A stretch of DNA of 24,785 nt from a virus. The stretch's first letter is position 1; the number at the start of each line of letters is the position of its first letter. The translations under genes were made by a program, and so were the position numbers. Under the pieces are notes generated by a model. That model did no database searches. It worked only from the letters and a program-made list of their open reading frames with translations, and had not been told where the DNA came from. The stretch covers positions 1 to 24,785 of the IMG/VR virus record IMGVR_UViG_3300027824_000016; one strand, given 5' to 3'. Shown piece after piece: positions 1 through 8,028 of this stretch.

Positions 1-651
1 CGCCGCCCCGGCCCCGCCGCCGCTGCATCCCCAACCCCCCGACGCCGACCCCCACCCCGTAAAAACGTAGGAGGATGCCGCCAGCGAGCCGCCGATCCCC
101 GGGACGAGGATGCCCACGTTGTCAGCGGCCGCTGGTGCGGAGAAAGAGAACCCGATAGCCGGGATTCCTCCGTAGCCGACAAGAGAACTAGATCCTGCGG
201 TGCCCCCGCCGCTGCCGTTGGCCGAGTCGCCCCCGTAGATGGTGGGCTGACCGCCTCCGGTGATCGACGAGTTGTTCCCGGGGTTGCCCGTCGCTCCCGA
301 TATCCCTGTTCCCCCGGCTCCTATCGTGATGACCAACGGGGTGATCCCGTCCGAGGTGAGGGTCCCGTCACCGGTCCCCGCACCGGCACCGCCCCCGCCA
401 CTGTGTACCCCGTTGGACACGGTGCCCACCGTTCCTCCGCCGCCGCCGCCGCCACTGGAGATGATGAAGCGGTAGGTGCCCTTGGGGACGATGATGGTGG
501 TGGTAGCGGCGAAGTACTGGTAGCTGACGGGAAGGGTGGGGACCGGTGAGCCGGTAGCACTGAGCGCCGGGGCAGCACTCACCGCTGCCCGGGCGACCAC
601 GGTCGGCCACGATCCGATCCCGATTCCCCGTCGCACTCCCTTGTTGGCCAT
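1..651 (-). CDS. Glycine-rich phage adhesin/tail-fibre protein (3' end off window)
   Basis: An open frame starts at ATG 651 and runs without a stop to the left edge, giving 217 codons with the C-terminus missing. Its start overlaps the stop of the gene before it in a TAATG arrangement. Residues about 1-50 are ordinary sequence. Residues about 58-73 (YQYF, TTTIIVPKG, YRFIISS) lead directly into a run of seven glycines, followed by repeated Gly/Ser/Thr/Asn-rich blocks to the edge. A short beta segment entering poly-Gly is the pattern of the glycine-rich domain found in phage receptor-binding proteins and tail-tip adhesins. Its place at the end of the fibre genes agrees with a host-attachment role. 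The receptor cannot be inferred. Confidence in coding is high; the adhesin role is inference from composition and position. Confidence 0.8.
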   Translation of the reverse strand, partial: MANKGVRRGIGIGSWPTVVARAAVSAAPALSATGSPVPTLPVSYQYFAATTTIIVPKGTYRFIISSGGGGGGGTVGTVSNGVHSGGGGAGAGTGDGTLTSDGITPLVITIGAGGTGISGATGNPGNNSSITGGGQPTIYGGDSANGSGGGTAGSSSLVGYGGIPAIGFSFSAPAAADNVGILVPGIGGSLAASSYVFTGWGSASGGWGCSGGGAGAA

Positions 652-1235
652 TACAGGGCTCCCCCGAACGCTATGACGTTAATCAGTTGGGAGGCGACGA
701 ACGAAGTGGCAACCAGCGACCATCCGGCAGGAATCTCCAAGTTGGAGAAAAGCACCGCCGAGAAGAATGGGATCACCGTGGTCGACGGGGTGATGGCGGT
801 CACCAGTTGGGAGAAGTGGGCATGGTAGGTCGTCCCATCGTAGAGGTAGAGCTGCACCACCCCGGCCAGGGTGGTGCCGGTGCCCACGAAGTCGACTTCT
901 TCGATCTTCACCCCGTTGGTGCCAAAGGTCAGGGTCACGGTGCTCGAGGCGGTGGCGGCGATCGAGAGCACCAGCGTTCCTCCGACGTTGGCCACGACGG
1001 TCGTGCCGGCTGCGATGCCGGTCCCGGTAACGCTCATGCCGTTCGCCACGTTCGGGAAGGCGGTTGCCGTGGCCAGGATGGAGCCCGAGACAGTGGTCAC
1101 CGAGGCAACGGTGAAGGCGACGGCGGTGGCGATGGTGACGGCGTGGGCCGGGGCGGTGTATGAGCTATCGGCGGTGGCCGAGAGCACGCTGGATCCGACG
1201 ACCGGACCGGCGGCGAACTGTGGTTGGTTGGCCAT
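651..1235 (-). CDS. Putative tail/fibre-associated structural protein
   Basis: A 194-residue protein starting at ATG 1235, preceded by a good AAGGAG ribosome site about 8 nt upstream. It is rich in Ala, Val, Thr and Ser, with alternating hydrophobic residues that suggest an all-beta fold. Residues about 40-105 hold a segment with the pattern VNGMSVTGTGIAAGTTV-like (here ANGMSVTGTGIAAGTTVVAN), a motif I know from repeated beta modules in phage tail and surface proteins. No signal peptide, catalytic motif or membrane segment is seen. It sits between the fibre gene (1248-2267) and the glycine-rich adhesin, so a role in the distal tail is likely, but no specific family is recognised. Confidence 0.75.
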   Translation of the reverse strand: MANQPQFAAGPVVGSSVLSATADSSYTAPAHAVTIATAVAFTVASVTTVSGSILATATAFPNVANGMSVTGTGIAAGTTVVANVGGTLVLSIAATASSTVTLTFGTNGVKIEEVDFVGTGTTLAGVVQLYLYDGTTYHAHFSQLVTAITPSTTVIPFFSAVLFSNLEIPAGWSLVATSFVASQLINVIAFGGAL

Positions 1236-1247
1236 TGGGGGATCTCC

Positions 1248-2267
1248 TTATCGGAAGGTGGATGAAAGGTAAAGCTCGGCGGCGATCTGTGACTCATCTA
1301 TAGCTGTCAACGGGGCCAACAGAGCTTCGGCTGTCTCGGCCCGGGAGGTTTCCACTCCTACAGCGAGGTCGGTATAGGCCGTTGTGGCGAGTTGGGTGCT
1401 GTTGGTGAGCGGCGCCGCTGTTGGTGCCGTGGGAACGTTTATAAACGCTGGCGAAGAAAGGAGTGCCACCCCTTCCAACGAGTGAGCGAGGACAATCCAC
1501 ACGGACTGCGCCGGGTAATACTGGATCCAAACTTCCTCGTTGATGTTCGAGAGAACCAGGGTCGTAGGTCCCGTGGTCGTGTTGAAGTGGGCCCCCGCAT
1601 TTGCGGCGATGGTAAGGGTGTTGGTCCCGGCGACGATCTTGAGGACGTTCTGGGCCCCGCTGTAGGGGGCGAGTAGCGTGGCGGTCAGAGCGCCGCTGGT
1701 CGTGTCGAACCGGACGATCTGGCGGTCGGTGACGTTGACACTGGTTGTCTGTACCGGCAGAGAGACGAGCGACTGCGTGGCGATCCGGTTCCACGTCTGA
1801 GATGAAGTGTCGATGGTGAGGCCGGCTTGGGGAGCGTTGAGTCCCCAGATGGTGTCGGACTGGACCCCGCCGCCCGCCGCGTAGGATCCCGTGTTGACCA
1901 CGAACACCTGGAGACCCAGAACCGTCGAGGTCGTGGCGAAGTTGGCCGGTCGGGTCCATGCCCCCGAGGCGACTGTCCAGAGGCCGTTTTGAGAGGCTGT
2001 GGATTGGTTGACGAGGAGTACCACGTCGCCGGCCGAGGGCGTGTAGCCGTCGATGACGACGATGCCCGTGAGGGCCGCCACGTTGGTCGTGGCCACCGCC
2101 TGGGCGAACGTTCCGCGAGTGGTGACGGTGGGAGCGACGGTCGGCGTTCCGCCGATGACGATAGATGGGTCCCCCGCCGCTACCGAGGTGACGGTCCCCG
2201 ATCCGCCACCCCCGCTACTGGGTGCCCCGAGAACCGGGCCGAACCCCGCTCCCCCGCCCGTGGCCAC
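1248..2267 (-). CDS. Tail fibre protein
   Basis: A 339-residue protein starting at GTG 2267 directly after the stop of the upstream gene (2268). Residues about 10-45 are a glycine-rich leader followed by GTVTSVAAGDPSIVIGG, a motif common in phage fibre proteins. The middle is beta-rich, with patterns such as GDVVLLVNQSTASQNGLWTV that recur in fibre and collar proteins. The C-terminal part has SSPAFINVPTAPTAAPLTN then STQLATTAYTDLAV, the linker seen near the ends of many tail fibres, followed by a short helical tail (residues about 300-339). No chaperone or sialidase domain is evident. Together with its neighbours it likely forms the adsorption apparatus. The fibre call rests on these motifs and is fairly secure; the receptor is unknown. 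Confidence 0.85.
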   Translation of the reverse strand: MATGGGAGFGPVLGAPSSGGGGSGTVTSVAAGDPSIVIGGTPTVAPTVTTRGTFAQAVATTNVAALTGIVVIDGYTPSAGDVVLLVNQSTASQNGLWTVASGAWTRPANFATTSTVLGLQVFVVNTGSYAAGGGVQSDTIWGLNAPQAGLTIDTSSQTWNRIATQSLVSLPVQTTSVNVTDRQIVRFDTTSGALTATLLAPYSGAQNVLKIVAGTNTLTIAANAGAHFNTTTGPTTLVLSNINEEVWIQYYPAQSVWIVLAHSLEGVALLSSPAFINVPTAPTAAPLTNSTQLATTAYTDLAVGVETSRAETAEALLAPLTAIDESQIAAELYLSSTFR

Positions 2268-2582
2268 TTACTGCCTGCCGCTCAGTACCGCCGCCTTCGG
2301 AGTCCCCGAGGCCGCTATGGCGTACATGCTGTCCGAGCCGACCACGTTGGAGGGCAGGGACGCGCCGGCGGCCAGTGGGAACCCGACCGTGGTATCGGTC
2401 ATCGAGGACGGCCCCAGGTAGATCACGATGGCCGCGTCGATGTTCTGGACGATCATCGGAACCGGGTCCCCGGCGTCATGAGCCTGGAAATGCCCGGCGG
2501 TGGCAGCGGGCGTGGATTCGGTCACCCAGAGCAACGTGGCGGTCGAGGCGTTGAGGGCGACTTGACGTGACGAGGCAGCCAT
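2268..2582 (-). CDS. Small putative virion (tail) protein
   Basis: A 104-residue protein from ATG 2582 to a stop that abuts the fibre gene. It is mostly short beta strands: residues about 10-20 (ATLLWVTEST), 42-56 (PMIVQNIDAAIVIYLG) and 65-104 (GFPLAAGASLPSNVVGSDSMYAIAA, interrupted here by no charged block). Such compact beta proteins occur beside tail-fibre genes and may be small trimer or decoration modules. No known family is recognised with certainty. The ribosome site is weak, and translational coupling is unlikely because the previous gene ends 9 nt upstream. Confidence 0.7.
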   Translation of the reverse strand: MAASSRQVALNASTATLLWVTESTPAATAGHFQAHDAGDPVPMIVQNIDAAIVIYLGPSSMTDTTVGFPLAAGASLPSNVVGSDSMYAIAASGTPKAAVLSGRQ

Positions 2583-2591
2583 ATCGGGATG

Positions 2592-3098
2592 TTACCGCTC
2601 AGCGGCGTCCCCTGGGTGGGATTGTCGGCGGTCCAGGGCGACCCTGCGGGCCTGGAGAACCGCACCCCGGGTGGACTTGGGGCTGCACTTGGCCTCCCAC
2701 TCCCTGCGCCTCGACGCCCGGGCGTCGTACTGGGCCTGGTTGAGAACCCCGTTGTAGCGCATCCAGAGCTGCTTGTGGCCGTAGACCGGGGTCCGCTGCA
2801 TGATGGACCAGTCCTCGTAGGGATGCTGGGTCTTGAGCCAGTAGCGGACCTCTCGGATGAACCAGGCCAGCCGGTCCACGGTCTGCTTCACGGTGACCCG
2901 GTGGTCGTTCTTGTCCCGGCCCGCCTTGAACTCGGCCAGCATCGCGAACTCGCCCGGGTGCTGACGCAGTACTTCCATCCCCGCTTCCCAGGGCTTGGGC
3001 TTCTTGGGTCCCCGGTTATTGCGAGCCGTGGCGGGGGGCGGGGGTTCCCCGAAGATCGGCTGGGAGTGGATCTTCTCGCTGGGACGCGGCTCAGTCAC
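2592..3098 (-). CDS. Hypothetical protein, Trp/Arg-rich
   Basis: A protein of 168 residues if it starts at GTG 3098. That start is preferred because it has AAGGA 8 nt upstream and overlaps the previous gene by 8 nt. An upstream in-frame TTG at 3128 is possible but has no ribosome site. The first 40 residues are proline-rich and probably disordered. Residues about 60-150 are helical with many aromatics (WFIREVRYWL, EDWSIMQR, KQLWMRYNG) and a basic C-terminus with several RR pairs. I do not recognise the family. It is the last gene of the four-gene cassette that starts at 3631, just before the fibre genes. A nucleic-acid-binding role would fit the charge but is a guess. Confidence 0.7.
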   Translation of the reverse strand: MTEPRPSEKIHSQPIFGEPPPPATARNNRGPKKPKPWEAGMEVLRQHPGEFAMLAEFKAGRDKNDHRVTVKQTVDRLAWFIREVRYWLKTQHPYEDWSIMQRTPVYGHKQLWMRYNGVLNQAQYDARASRRREWEAKCSPKSTRGAVLQARRVALDRRQSHPGDAAER

Positions 3099-3348
3099 CC
3101 GGCATATCCTTCCCCAGAAGGCGGCCAAGAGACGCCCAAGCCGGGTAGTCGTAGGGCAACATCTCGTCCCAGAGCTTGTCGGCCACCTCGCATAGCTCGT
3201 CGTAACTGGCCCAGAGGTCGAGTACCTCGGCGGTGTGGGTGTCCATCGGGCGGCGCTGGGTAGCCACGGCCAACCACTTGCGGACGTTCTCGATGCTTAC
3301 CCCCCTCATCCGCCGAACGTATGCCCCGCCATCGGTCTGGATGCTCAC
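3091..3348 (-). CDS. Hypothetical small protein
   Basis: An 85-residue protein starting at GTG 3348, in a GTGA overlap with the stop of the ribbon-helix-helix gene. It is helical and acidic in the second half, with aromatics (LDLWASYDELCEVADKLWDE) and a basic N-terminal third. No cysteine pairs, membrane segments or catalytic motifs are seen, and no family is recognised. Tight overlaps on both sides show that it is co-translated with its neighbours in the 3631-2592 cassette. Confidence 0.7.
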   Translation of the reverse strand: MSIQTDGGAYVRRMRGVSIENVRKWLAVATQRRPMDTHTAEVLDLWASYDELCEVADKLWDEMLPYDYPAWASLGRLLGKDMPGD

Positions 3349-3533
3349 TCGCCCTCCAAGGTAAGCCAGAGGCCCAGGGCATCGTTCAAGACATCTGTCC
3401 AGTTATGCAGATCCGGCTTGCCCTTGGCGATCTCCTTGTCGATCACGTCGGCTACGGGGACCGGGACGCGGACGGACTTGTGGACCGTGTTGCCCGAGAG
3501 CCCTGTGGTGGCCGGTGTAAAGCGGGGTCTCAT
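3345..3533 (-). CDS. Ribbon-helix-helix-like DNA-binding protein
   Basis: A 62-residue protein. The start at ATG 3533 is chosen because it overlaps the upstream stop in an ATGA and gives a compact domain; the longer frame to 3620 would read through the zinc-knuckle gene. After a short basic leader, residues about 18-28 (VHKSVRVPVPV) form a likely beta strand, followed by a helix (ADVIDKEIAKG), a turn (KPDLHNW) and a second helix (TDVLNDALGLWL). That is the layout of Arc/ParD-type ribbon-helix-helix repressors, which dimerise and bind operator DNA through the strand. It sits second in a cassette whose promoter carries a palindrome at 3634-3646, so it could act there, but this is inference. Confidence 0.65.
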   Translation of the reverse strand: MRPRFTPATTGLSGNTVHKSVRVPVPVADVIDKEIAKGKPDLHNWTDVLNDALGLWLTLEGE

Positions 3534-3631
3534 GGCAGCGGCACCGGCTTGTGATCGGAATAACACCACGGGCACAAAGGTTCCCCGTGAAACATGAAGA
3601 CCCGGCCGCATCGGGGGCATGGTTGGAGCAC
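3530..3631 (-). CDS. 33-residue zinc-knuckle microprotein
   Basis: A small frame from GTG 3631 to TGA 3530 encodes 33 residues with two CxxC pairs (CPRC at about residues 5-8 and CPWC about 22-25). That is the minimal arrangement for one zinc ribbon. Its stop overlaps the next gene's ATG (ATGA), which supports translation. There is no Shine-Dalgarno sequence upstream. A promoter-like -35/-10 pair places the transcription start at or next to the GTG, so it may be read from a leaderless message. Function is unknown; zinc ribbons of this size often contact DNA, RNA or a protein partner. A longer upstream frame exists but is antisense-type shadow of the 1453-residue gene. Confidence 0.6.
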   Translation of the reverse strand: MLQPCPRCGRVFMFHGEPLCPWCYSDHKPVPLP

Positions 3632-3666
3632 ATGGTTACCGTAACACGGTGTATCCGCAGGGTCTA
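3631..3666 (-). promoter_or_regulatory. Candidate leaderless promoter for the 3631-2592 cassette
   Basis: Reading the minus strand, TAGACC (3666-3661, four of six matches to TTGACA) is followed by a 17 nt spacer and TACGGT (3643-3638, the TAnnnT form). Standard spacing from the -10 puts the transcription start at 3631, which is the G of the GTG start codon. The -35 box includes the stop codon of the preceding gene. It has the same layout as the promoter at 24447-24419. Confidence 0.5.
3634..3646. repeat. Palindrome GTTAC-S-GTAAC, copy 1 (possible operator)
   Basis: On the plus strand this reads GGTTACCGTAACA, an inverted repeat with a single central base and five perfect pairs (GTTAC/GTAAC). 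It spans the -10 box of the promoter just upstream of the zinc-knuckle gene. A second copy is at 24420-24432, also over a -10 box. A repressor-binding role is inferred. Confidence 0.5.
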
Positions 3667-6600
3667 GTACCCGCTTGGTGTGGGCGGCGGGGTGAGGGTC
3701 GCCGCGGGTGGTGCGCCCGGATACGCGGCGAGGGCCTGGTTGTACATGGCCGCGAGCTGCTGGGGGCTGATCTCGTAGTCGGCGTTGAGCGGGTTGGGGA
3801 CGCTTGCGTAGCCTGCCAGCCCCGAGAAGTCGCCGGTCTGGAGTGCCTGGGCGGACGCGGCCTTGGCCACCTGGTATCTGGCCGCCTCGTCCTTGGCCGC
3901 GATCTGCTTGAGATTGACCGTGGCCACCTGGCCGGGGATGCCGAGGGACTGGTAGATCCCCTTGATGGCCGCCTTGCGGTTGGTCTGCCACTCCCCTCTC
4001 GCCGCGCCCACGGCCTGCATGAGGGTGCCCAGGGTGCCCACCTGGGGGATGAACTGCTCCACCGCGGTCCCGAGATTTCCCTGGTTGCCGGCGGTCGAGA
4101 TGCCGTAGATGTCGTTGTAGGTCAGGGTCGGGTAGAGCGAGTTGTCCCCGTACTGGGCCAGGCTCGGGGAGATGAACGAGAGCGGGGCCGTGATGGCGGG
4201 GTTGAGCGCCTGGATGTATCCGGTCAGCGAGGCGTAGTTGGCCACGTCCCTGAATGGGTCCAAGAACCGCGTGTCCACCGTGGTCACGTTGCCCATGTTG
4301 TCGGGGCTGCCCAGTTGGAGCAGGAACTGGAGGCGCATCGGGAGGCCCTTGGGCACGGCCGCCGATTCGTGGTAGGCCACCTGGGAGAGCACCATGGCCC
4401 GCCAGGGGTGGTCGAACGGATACGTCATCACATAGCCGAGGATGTGGCGTGTCCAGCCGTAGAAGGGCATGAACGAGGTGGCGATGCTGCGCTCGATGGG
4501 GGACATGCGACGGAGGTTGCCGAAGACCTGCTCGACATGGTGCTGGCCCTCGTAGGCCATCCGCTCGGCCGTCATGGCTACTCGCTCGCCGGTCACCGGG
4601 TCGGTGAAGGACCCCCTGCGCCCAGCCTTGGCCGACCCGTCGAGCAAGGCGATGGAGGACTGCATCTCGCGGACGAAGCCGGTGAAGGCGTAGTTGAGGT
4701 CGCCCAGGGCCTTGACCCAGTGGAGCGGCTTTGCCGCTTGAATCGCGATCTTCTGCCGCAGGACGATGTGTTCCTCGGCTCCCAGACGCACCGCATCATG
4801 GGCAGCCCGGAAGTTGTACTCGCTCAACGGGTCGGGCTGGAAGCCGATCTCGGTGTTGCGGGTGTGGCGCATGAACTCGTCCACCTGGCCGGTGCGGACC
4901 ATCTTCCACGCCTTGCCGATCATGGTCAGGGCGTAGGGGCTGGAACGGAGCGCCAGCATGGTCGTGCCCCCGAACAGGACGTGGGCCGTGTAGCGCGGGG
5001 ACAGGGCCAGGATCGAGAACCGGAAGACCTCGGTGCCCTTCCCGATCAGGCCAAGCTCGGTGTGCCGGTTGATGTTCTCCAGGGCCCGGACGGTGGAAGC
5101 GGGGAGGTACAGGTCCTCGTTTCCCCAGCTAGGGAGCCGGAAACCGTAGAGAGCCTTTGGGTCGAACTTGCGGAGGCCGTACTTGACCGCGGCGTCCTCG
5201 ATCGACGTAGGCACCGTGCCGGTCTTGCCGTGCCCGAACCCGAGGCCGTTCATCTGGACGATGAAGTCCCTGAGTTGGCCCGCAGTCACCGTGATCGGCT
5301 TGATGTGGTGTTCGAGCAGGTCGATGTGGGCGTCCCGCATGACGGTCTGCCTGAGTGCCTTGTCGGCGGCCACCTCGAAGTTGTGGCGGTCGCTGGTCAG
5401 GTCGAACATCCGGGCCTTGACCGCATCCTCCTTCGGTATCCCCCGGCCCACGATGGGGTGGATCTGCTTGCCGACCCGGGACTCGTCCCAGGCGTGGGTG
5501 ACCGGGACGTAGGGGGGGTCGAGGCCCTGGGCCTGGAGGGTCTGGATCTCGTCGCGGGCGCTGGTGGCCGCCTCGGTCCTGGCCTGGGTGGCCTCGGAGC
5601 GCAGTTCGGCGTCCATGGTCGGGTCGTCGAAGATGTCGTGGAAGTAGAGCATGGAGAGTTCGGCCAGGATGCGGGGGTCCTTGGTCCGCTCGGCCACCTC
5701 CCGCTCGGTCAGGCTCAGCTTGCGCTGGAGGCCCTTCTTCACCGTGTCCATGACCTTGGTGTGCTTGAGCAGGTTCCGCTCGTAGATGGCCATGTAGGCG
5801 TCCCGGTAGTTGGCCGGCGGGTGCTCCCAGATCGACTCCTGGTAGGCACGCAGGGCGTCCCCGTAGACCTTGGCCGCCTGTAGCCACGCCTTGGCCGTCT
5901 TGCGTCCCTCGACGATCTCGCGGTGGCGGTCGGTCTGGGCGGTGAGGCGCTTGTGGTGGTCCAGGCGCTGCTCGGCCCGCTCGGCCCGGTGGCGGTCCTT
6001 CAATGCCTGGGTGCCGATGCTGTCGTCGTGGCTGATCTTGCGACGCGACGCCAGCCATGCCTGGTTGACCCTGGCTTCTTCCTGGCGGACCCCTCGCATG
6101 ATCTCGGCCAGTTGCTCGGGGGTGGCCCGGACCGCGGCGTTGTCCCCCCGGGTCCTCACGGCATCGATGAGTTGGGCACGCAGGAGGTCGTTGCGCTCCC
6201 TGGCCCGCCGCGTCTTCTCGCCCATCAGGGTCCGCTCCCGTGAGTGGCGCTGCCTGAGTGAGCGTCCCTCGGCCTGGCGCTCCCGCTTCGCGGCATCGGC
6301 GCGGTCCCTCAACGCCTGCTGGTGCTCGTCGAGAGCGGTGACCTCGTGCTGAGCCTGGCCCTCGCGCTCGTAGATCCGGTCGTCGATGGCCCTGGTCAGG
6401 CGCCTCCCGATGGAGACCACCTTGGAGGTCTGGGCCACCAGGTCCCGTACCGCCATATAGGCCGGGTCCACCGAGGCGTCCATGGCCTTGGCGTCCCAGC
6501 GTGAGAGGGACCGGAGCATGTGGGGGACCAGGGCGGAAATCTGGTCGATCTTGCCGTCCTTCATCAACTGGATCAGGCTCTCGACCTCCCCTCCCTGGCC

Positions 6601-8025
6601 AAGGAGGGTTTCTGCCTGTGGACGACGCTTGATCGACTCGGCCCGGAACTTGGTCTTGGGCCGCGAGACCGTCTCGTCCAGGCGGGAGTCGGTGGCCATG
6701 CGCTGCTGGGCTGCCTGGAGGGCGGTGGTGAGCTTCCCGGCCGTGGTCTCCAGAACCGCCCGGTTGGCCTGGGCGTGCTTGACGAGGCGGTCGGTAGGCT
6801 CCAGTTCCCTCAGAAAGCCCTCACGGGCCTTTTCTGCCCCTTTCCAGGCTTTGGCGGGCTCTGCCACCGGAGAGGACTCGTAGAGCCCTGTACCGCCGTC
6901 TGTGGTCCTCAGGGCGACGACTGCGGGGTTCCCCTTCTCGTCCAGCCTGGACAGCTTGTCCTCGGCCTCGTAGGACATGACCCGCTGCCACTGTTCCAGG
7001 GCCTCACGCAGGGCGGGGGTGGTGGCCGGGTCGTCGAGGGCCTGGGCCACGACATCGCCCTTCTTCAAGGCGAAGTTGTCGAGGATGGCGCCCATCTTGG
7101 CCTTCTCGGCCGGGGACAGGTGCTGGACGGCCTCGGAGAAGGGGGCGTAGATCCAGTTCTTGGTGTCGAAGGCCATCTGGCCGGTGTCGTTGACCGCCGC
7201 GGCCAGATCCCGGGTGGCCTTGGTCACGTCGGTGTAGTTGTGCCCCTGGGCCCAGGAGTTGACGATCTCCCCCAGGCTGAGCTTGCGGGGCATCCCGTTG
7301 TCCAGGGTGACGCCCAACTTGGACAGTCGTCCAGAGGGGGTGATGTTGGCGATCCCCTTGGCGATCAGGCTGGCCGAGGAGGCGTCCCCGATCTGGGCCG
7401 GGGTCATGCCCAGGTGTCCCGCGAGGCGTGCCCCGAGTTCGGTGGTGGCCGCCGCCCTGGCCGTCAGGCCCCCGAAGATGTCCCCGAACGGCACCACGTC
7501 GAGGCCACTGACCAGGGGGTGCTCGGCCAGTTTCTTGGCACCCGAGGAACCGGACAGGGACGGGTCGGTCTGGAGGACGGTGCCGACATCGGCCGCCCCG
7601 GGGATCAGGCTGAGCAGGGTGTCGTTGAGCCAGTTCCCGACCGTGCCCCCGAAGGTCTTGGCCTCCAGCCTTTTGGGGTCCGCGATGTCCATGACCGTGT
7701 TCTGGGTCAGGTGCCACAGTCCCTCAGGCAGGTTGATGAGGCCGGTGGCGATGGAGGCGACATCGTGGCGGGCGTTGCCGAAGACGTTGGAGGGGTTCGG
7801 GTTGTCGGTCGGGGCTGGGGTGACGTTGTTCGGGTTCTGGGCGGCCAGGATGGCCCGGTTCCGCTCGGCCGCGGACATCCCGTAGCCGTAGTTCTGGAGC
7901 CGTTGCTGGTCGTACTGGTAGACCGGCAGGTAGGTGGAGGCTGGGATGCCCTGTGCCTGTGCCCAGGCAGCCGCCTTGTTCCACTGGGAGGTGAAGGTCT
8001 CGACCGCCGGCCGTGAAGTGGCCAC
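3664..8025 (-). CDS. Giant internal virion / DNA-ejection protein candidate
   Basis: A 1453-residue protein, the largest gene here, starting at GTG 8025 with GGAGGG 6 nt upstream. Residues about 1-110 are Ala/Asn/Gln-rich. Residues about 545-735 are a long, very highly charged helical stretch (many R/E, for example RDRADAAKRERQAEGRSL) likely to form coiled coil. Around 1000-1040 and 1185-1225 are hydrophobic aromatic segments that could enter a membrane. The C-terminal 200 residues are Ala/Gln/Pro-rich. It follows two other Gln/Ala-rich proteins, like the trio of internal proteins that T7- and P22-type phages eject to build a DNA channel; T7 gp16 is of similar size. I see no clear lysozyme or transglycosylase motif. 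A large polyvalent protein is the main alternative. Coding is certain; role is inferred. Confidence 0.8.
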   Translation of the reverse strand: MATSRPAVETFTSQWNKAAAWAQAQGIPASTYLPVYQYDQQRLQNYGYGMSAAERNRAILAAQNPNNVTPAPTDNPNPSNVFGNARHDVASIATGLINLPEGLWHLTQNTVMDIADPKRLEAKTFGGTVGNWLNDTLLSLIPGAADVGTVLQTDPSLSGSSGAKKLAEHPLVSGLDVVPFGDIFGGLTARAAATTELGARLAGHLGMTPAQIGDASSASLIAKGIANITPSGRLSKLGVTLDNGMPRKLSLGEIVNSWAQGHNYTDVTKATRDLAAAVNDTGQMAFDTKNWIYAPFSEAVQHLSPAEKAKMGAILDNFALKKGDVVAQALDDPATTPALREALEQWQRVMSYEAEDKLSRLDEKGNPAVVALRTTDGGTGLYESSPVAEPAKAWKGAEKAREGFLRELEPTDRLVKHAQANRAVLETTAGKLTTALQAAQQRMATDSRLDETVSRPKTKFRAESIKRRPQAETLLGQGGEVESLIQLMKDGKIDQISALVPHMLRSLSRWDAKAMDASVDPAYMAVRDLVAQTSKVVSIGRRLTRAIDDRIYEREGQAQHEVTALDEHQQALRDRADAAKRERQAEGRSLRQRHSRERTLMGEKTRRARERNDLLRAQLIDAVRTRGDNAAVRATPEQLAEIMRGVRQEEARVNQAWLASRRKISHDDSIGTQALKDRHRAERAEQRLDHHKRLTAQTDRHREIVEGRKTAKAWLQAAKVYGDALRAYQESIWEHPPANYRDAYMAIYERNLLKHTKVMDTVKKGLQRKLSLTEREVAERTKDPRILAELSMLYFHDIFDDPTMDAELRSEATQARTEAATSARDEIQTLQAQGLDPPYVPVTHAWDESRVGKQIHPIVGRGIPKEDAVKARMFDLTSDRHNFEVAADKALRQTVMRDAHIDLLEHHIKPITVTAGQLRDFIVQMNGLGFGHGKTGTVPTSIEDAAVKYGLRKFDPKALYGFRLPSWGNEDLYLPASTVRALENINRHTELGLIGKGTEVFRFSILALSPRYTAHVLFGGTTMLALRSSPYALTMIGKAWKMVRTGQVDEFMRHTRNTEIGFQPDPLSEYNFRAAHDAVRLGAEEHIVLRQKIAIQAAKPLHWVKALGDLNYAFTGFVREMQSSIALLDGSAKAGRRGSFTDPVTGERVAMTAERMAYEGQHHVEQVFGNLRRMSPIERSIATSFMPFYGWTRHILGYVMTYPFDHPWRAMVLSQVAYHESAAVPKGLPMRLQFLLQLGSPDNMGNVTTVDTRFLDPFRDVANYASLTGYIQALNPAITAPLSFISPSLAQYGDNSLYPTLTYNDIYGISTAGNQGNLGTAVEQFIPQVGTLGTLMQAVGAARGEWQTNRKAAIKGIYQSLGIPGQVATVNLKQIAAKDEAARYQVAKAASAQALQTGDFSGLAGYASVPNPLNADYEISPQQLAAMYNQALAAYPGAPPAATLTPPPTPSGY

Positions 8026-8028
8026 GGG

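Noticed and set aside
1296-1310. TTGACA and TATAGA close together near the end of the fibre gene
   Set aside because: They are only 2 nt apart, so they cannot form one promoter, and no partner box lies at 16-18 nt.
3619-5883. Long plus-strand open frame of 754 residues
   Set aside because: It is antisense to the 1453-residue gene in GC-rich DNA. Its sequence is Gly/Val/Arg/His-rich without domain patterns, and it has no plausible ribosome site or neighbours on that strand.
6520-8016. Plus-strand open frame of 498 residues
   Set aside because: It is likewise an antisense shadow of the same gene, with low-complexity Gly/Val/Arg composition.
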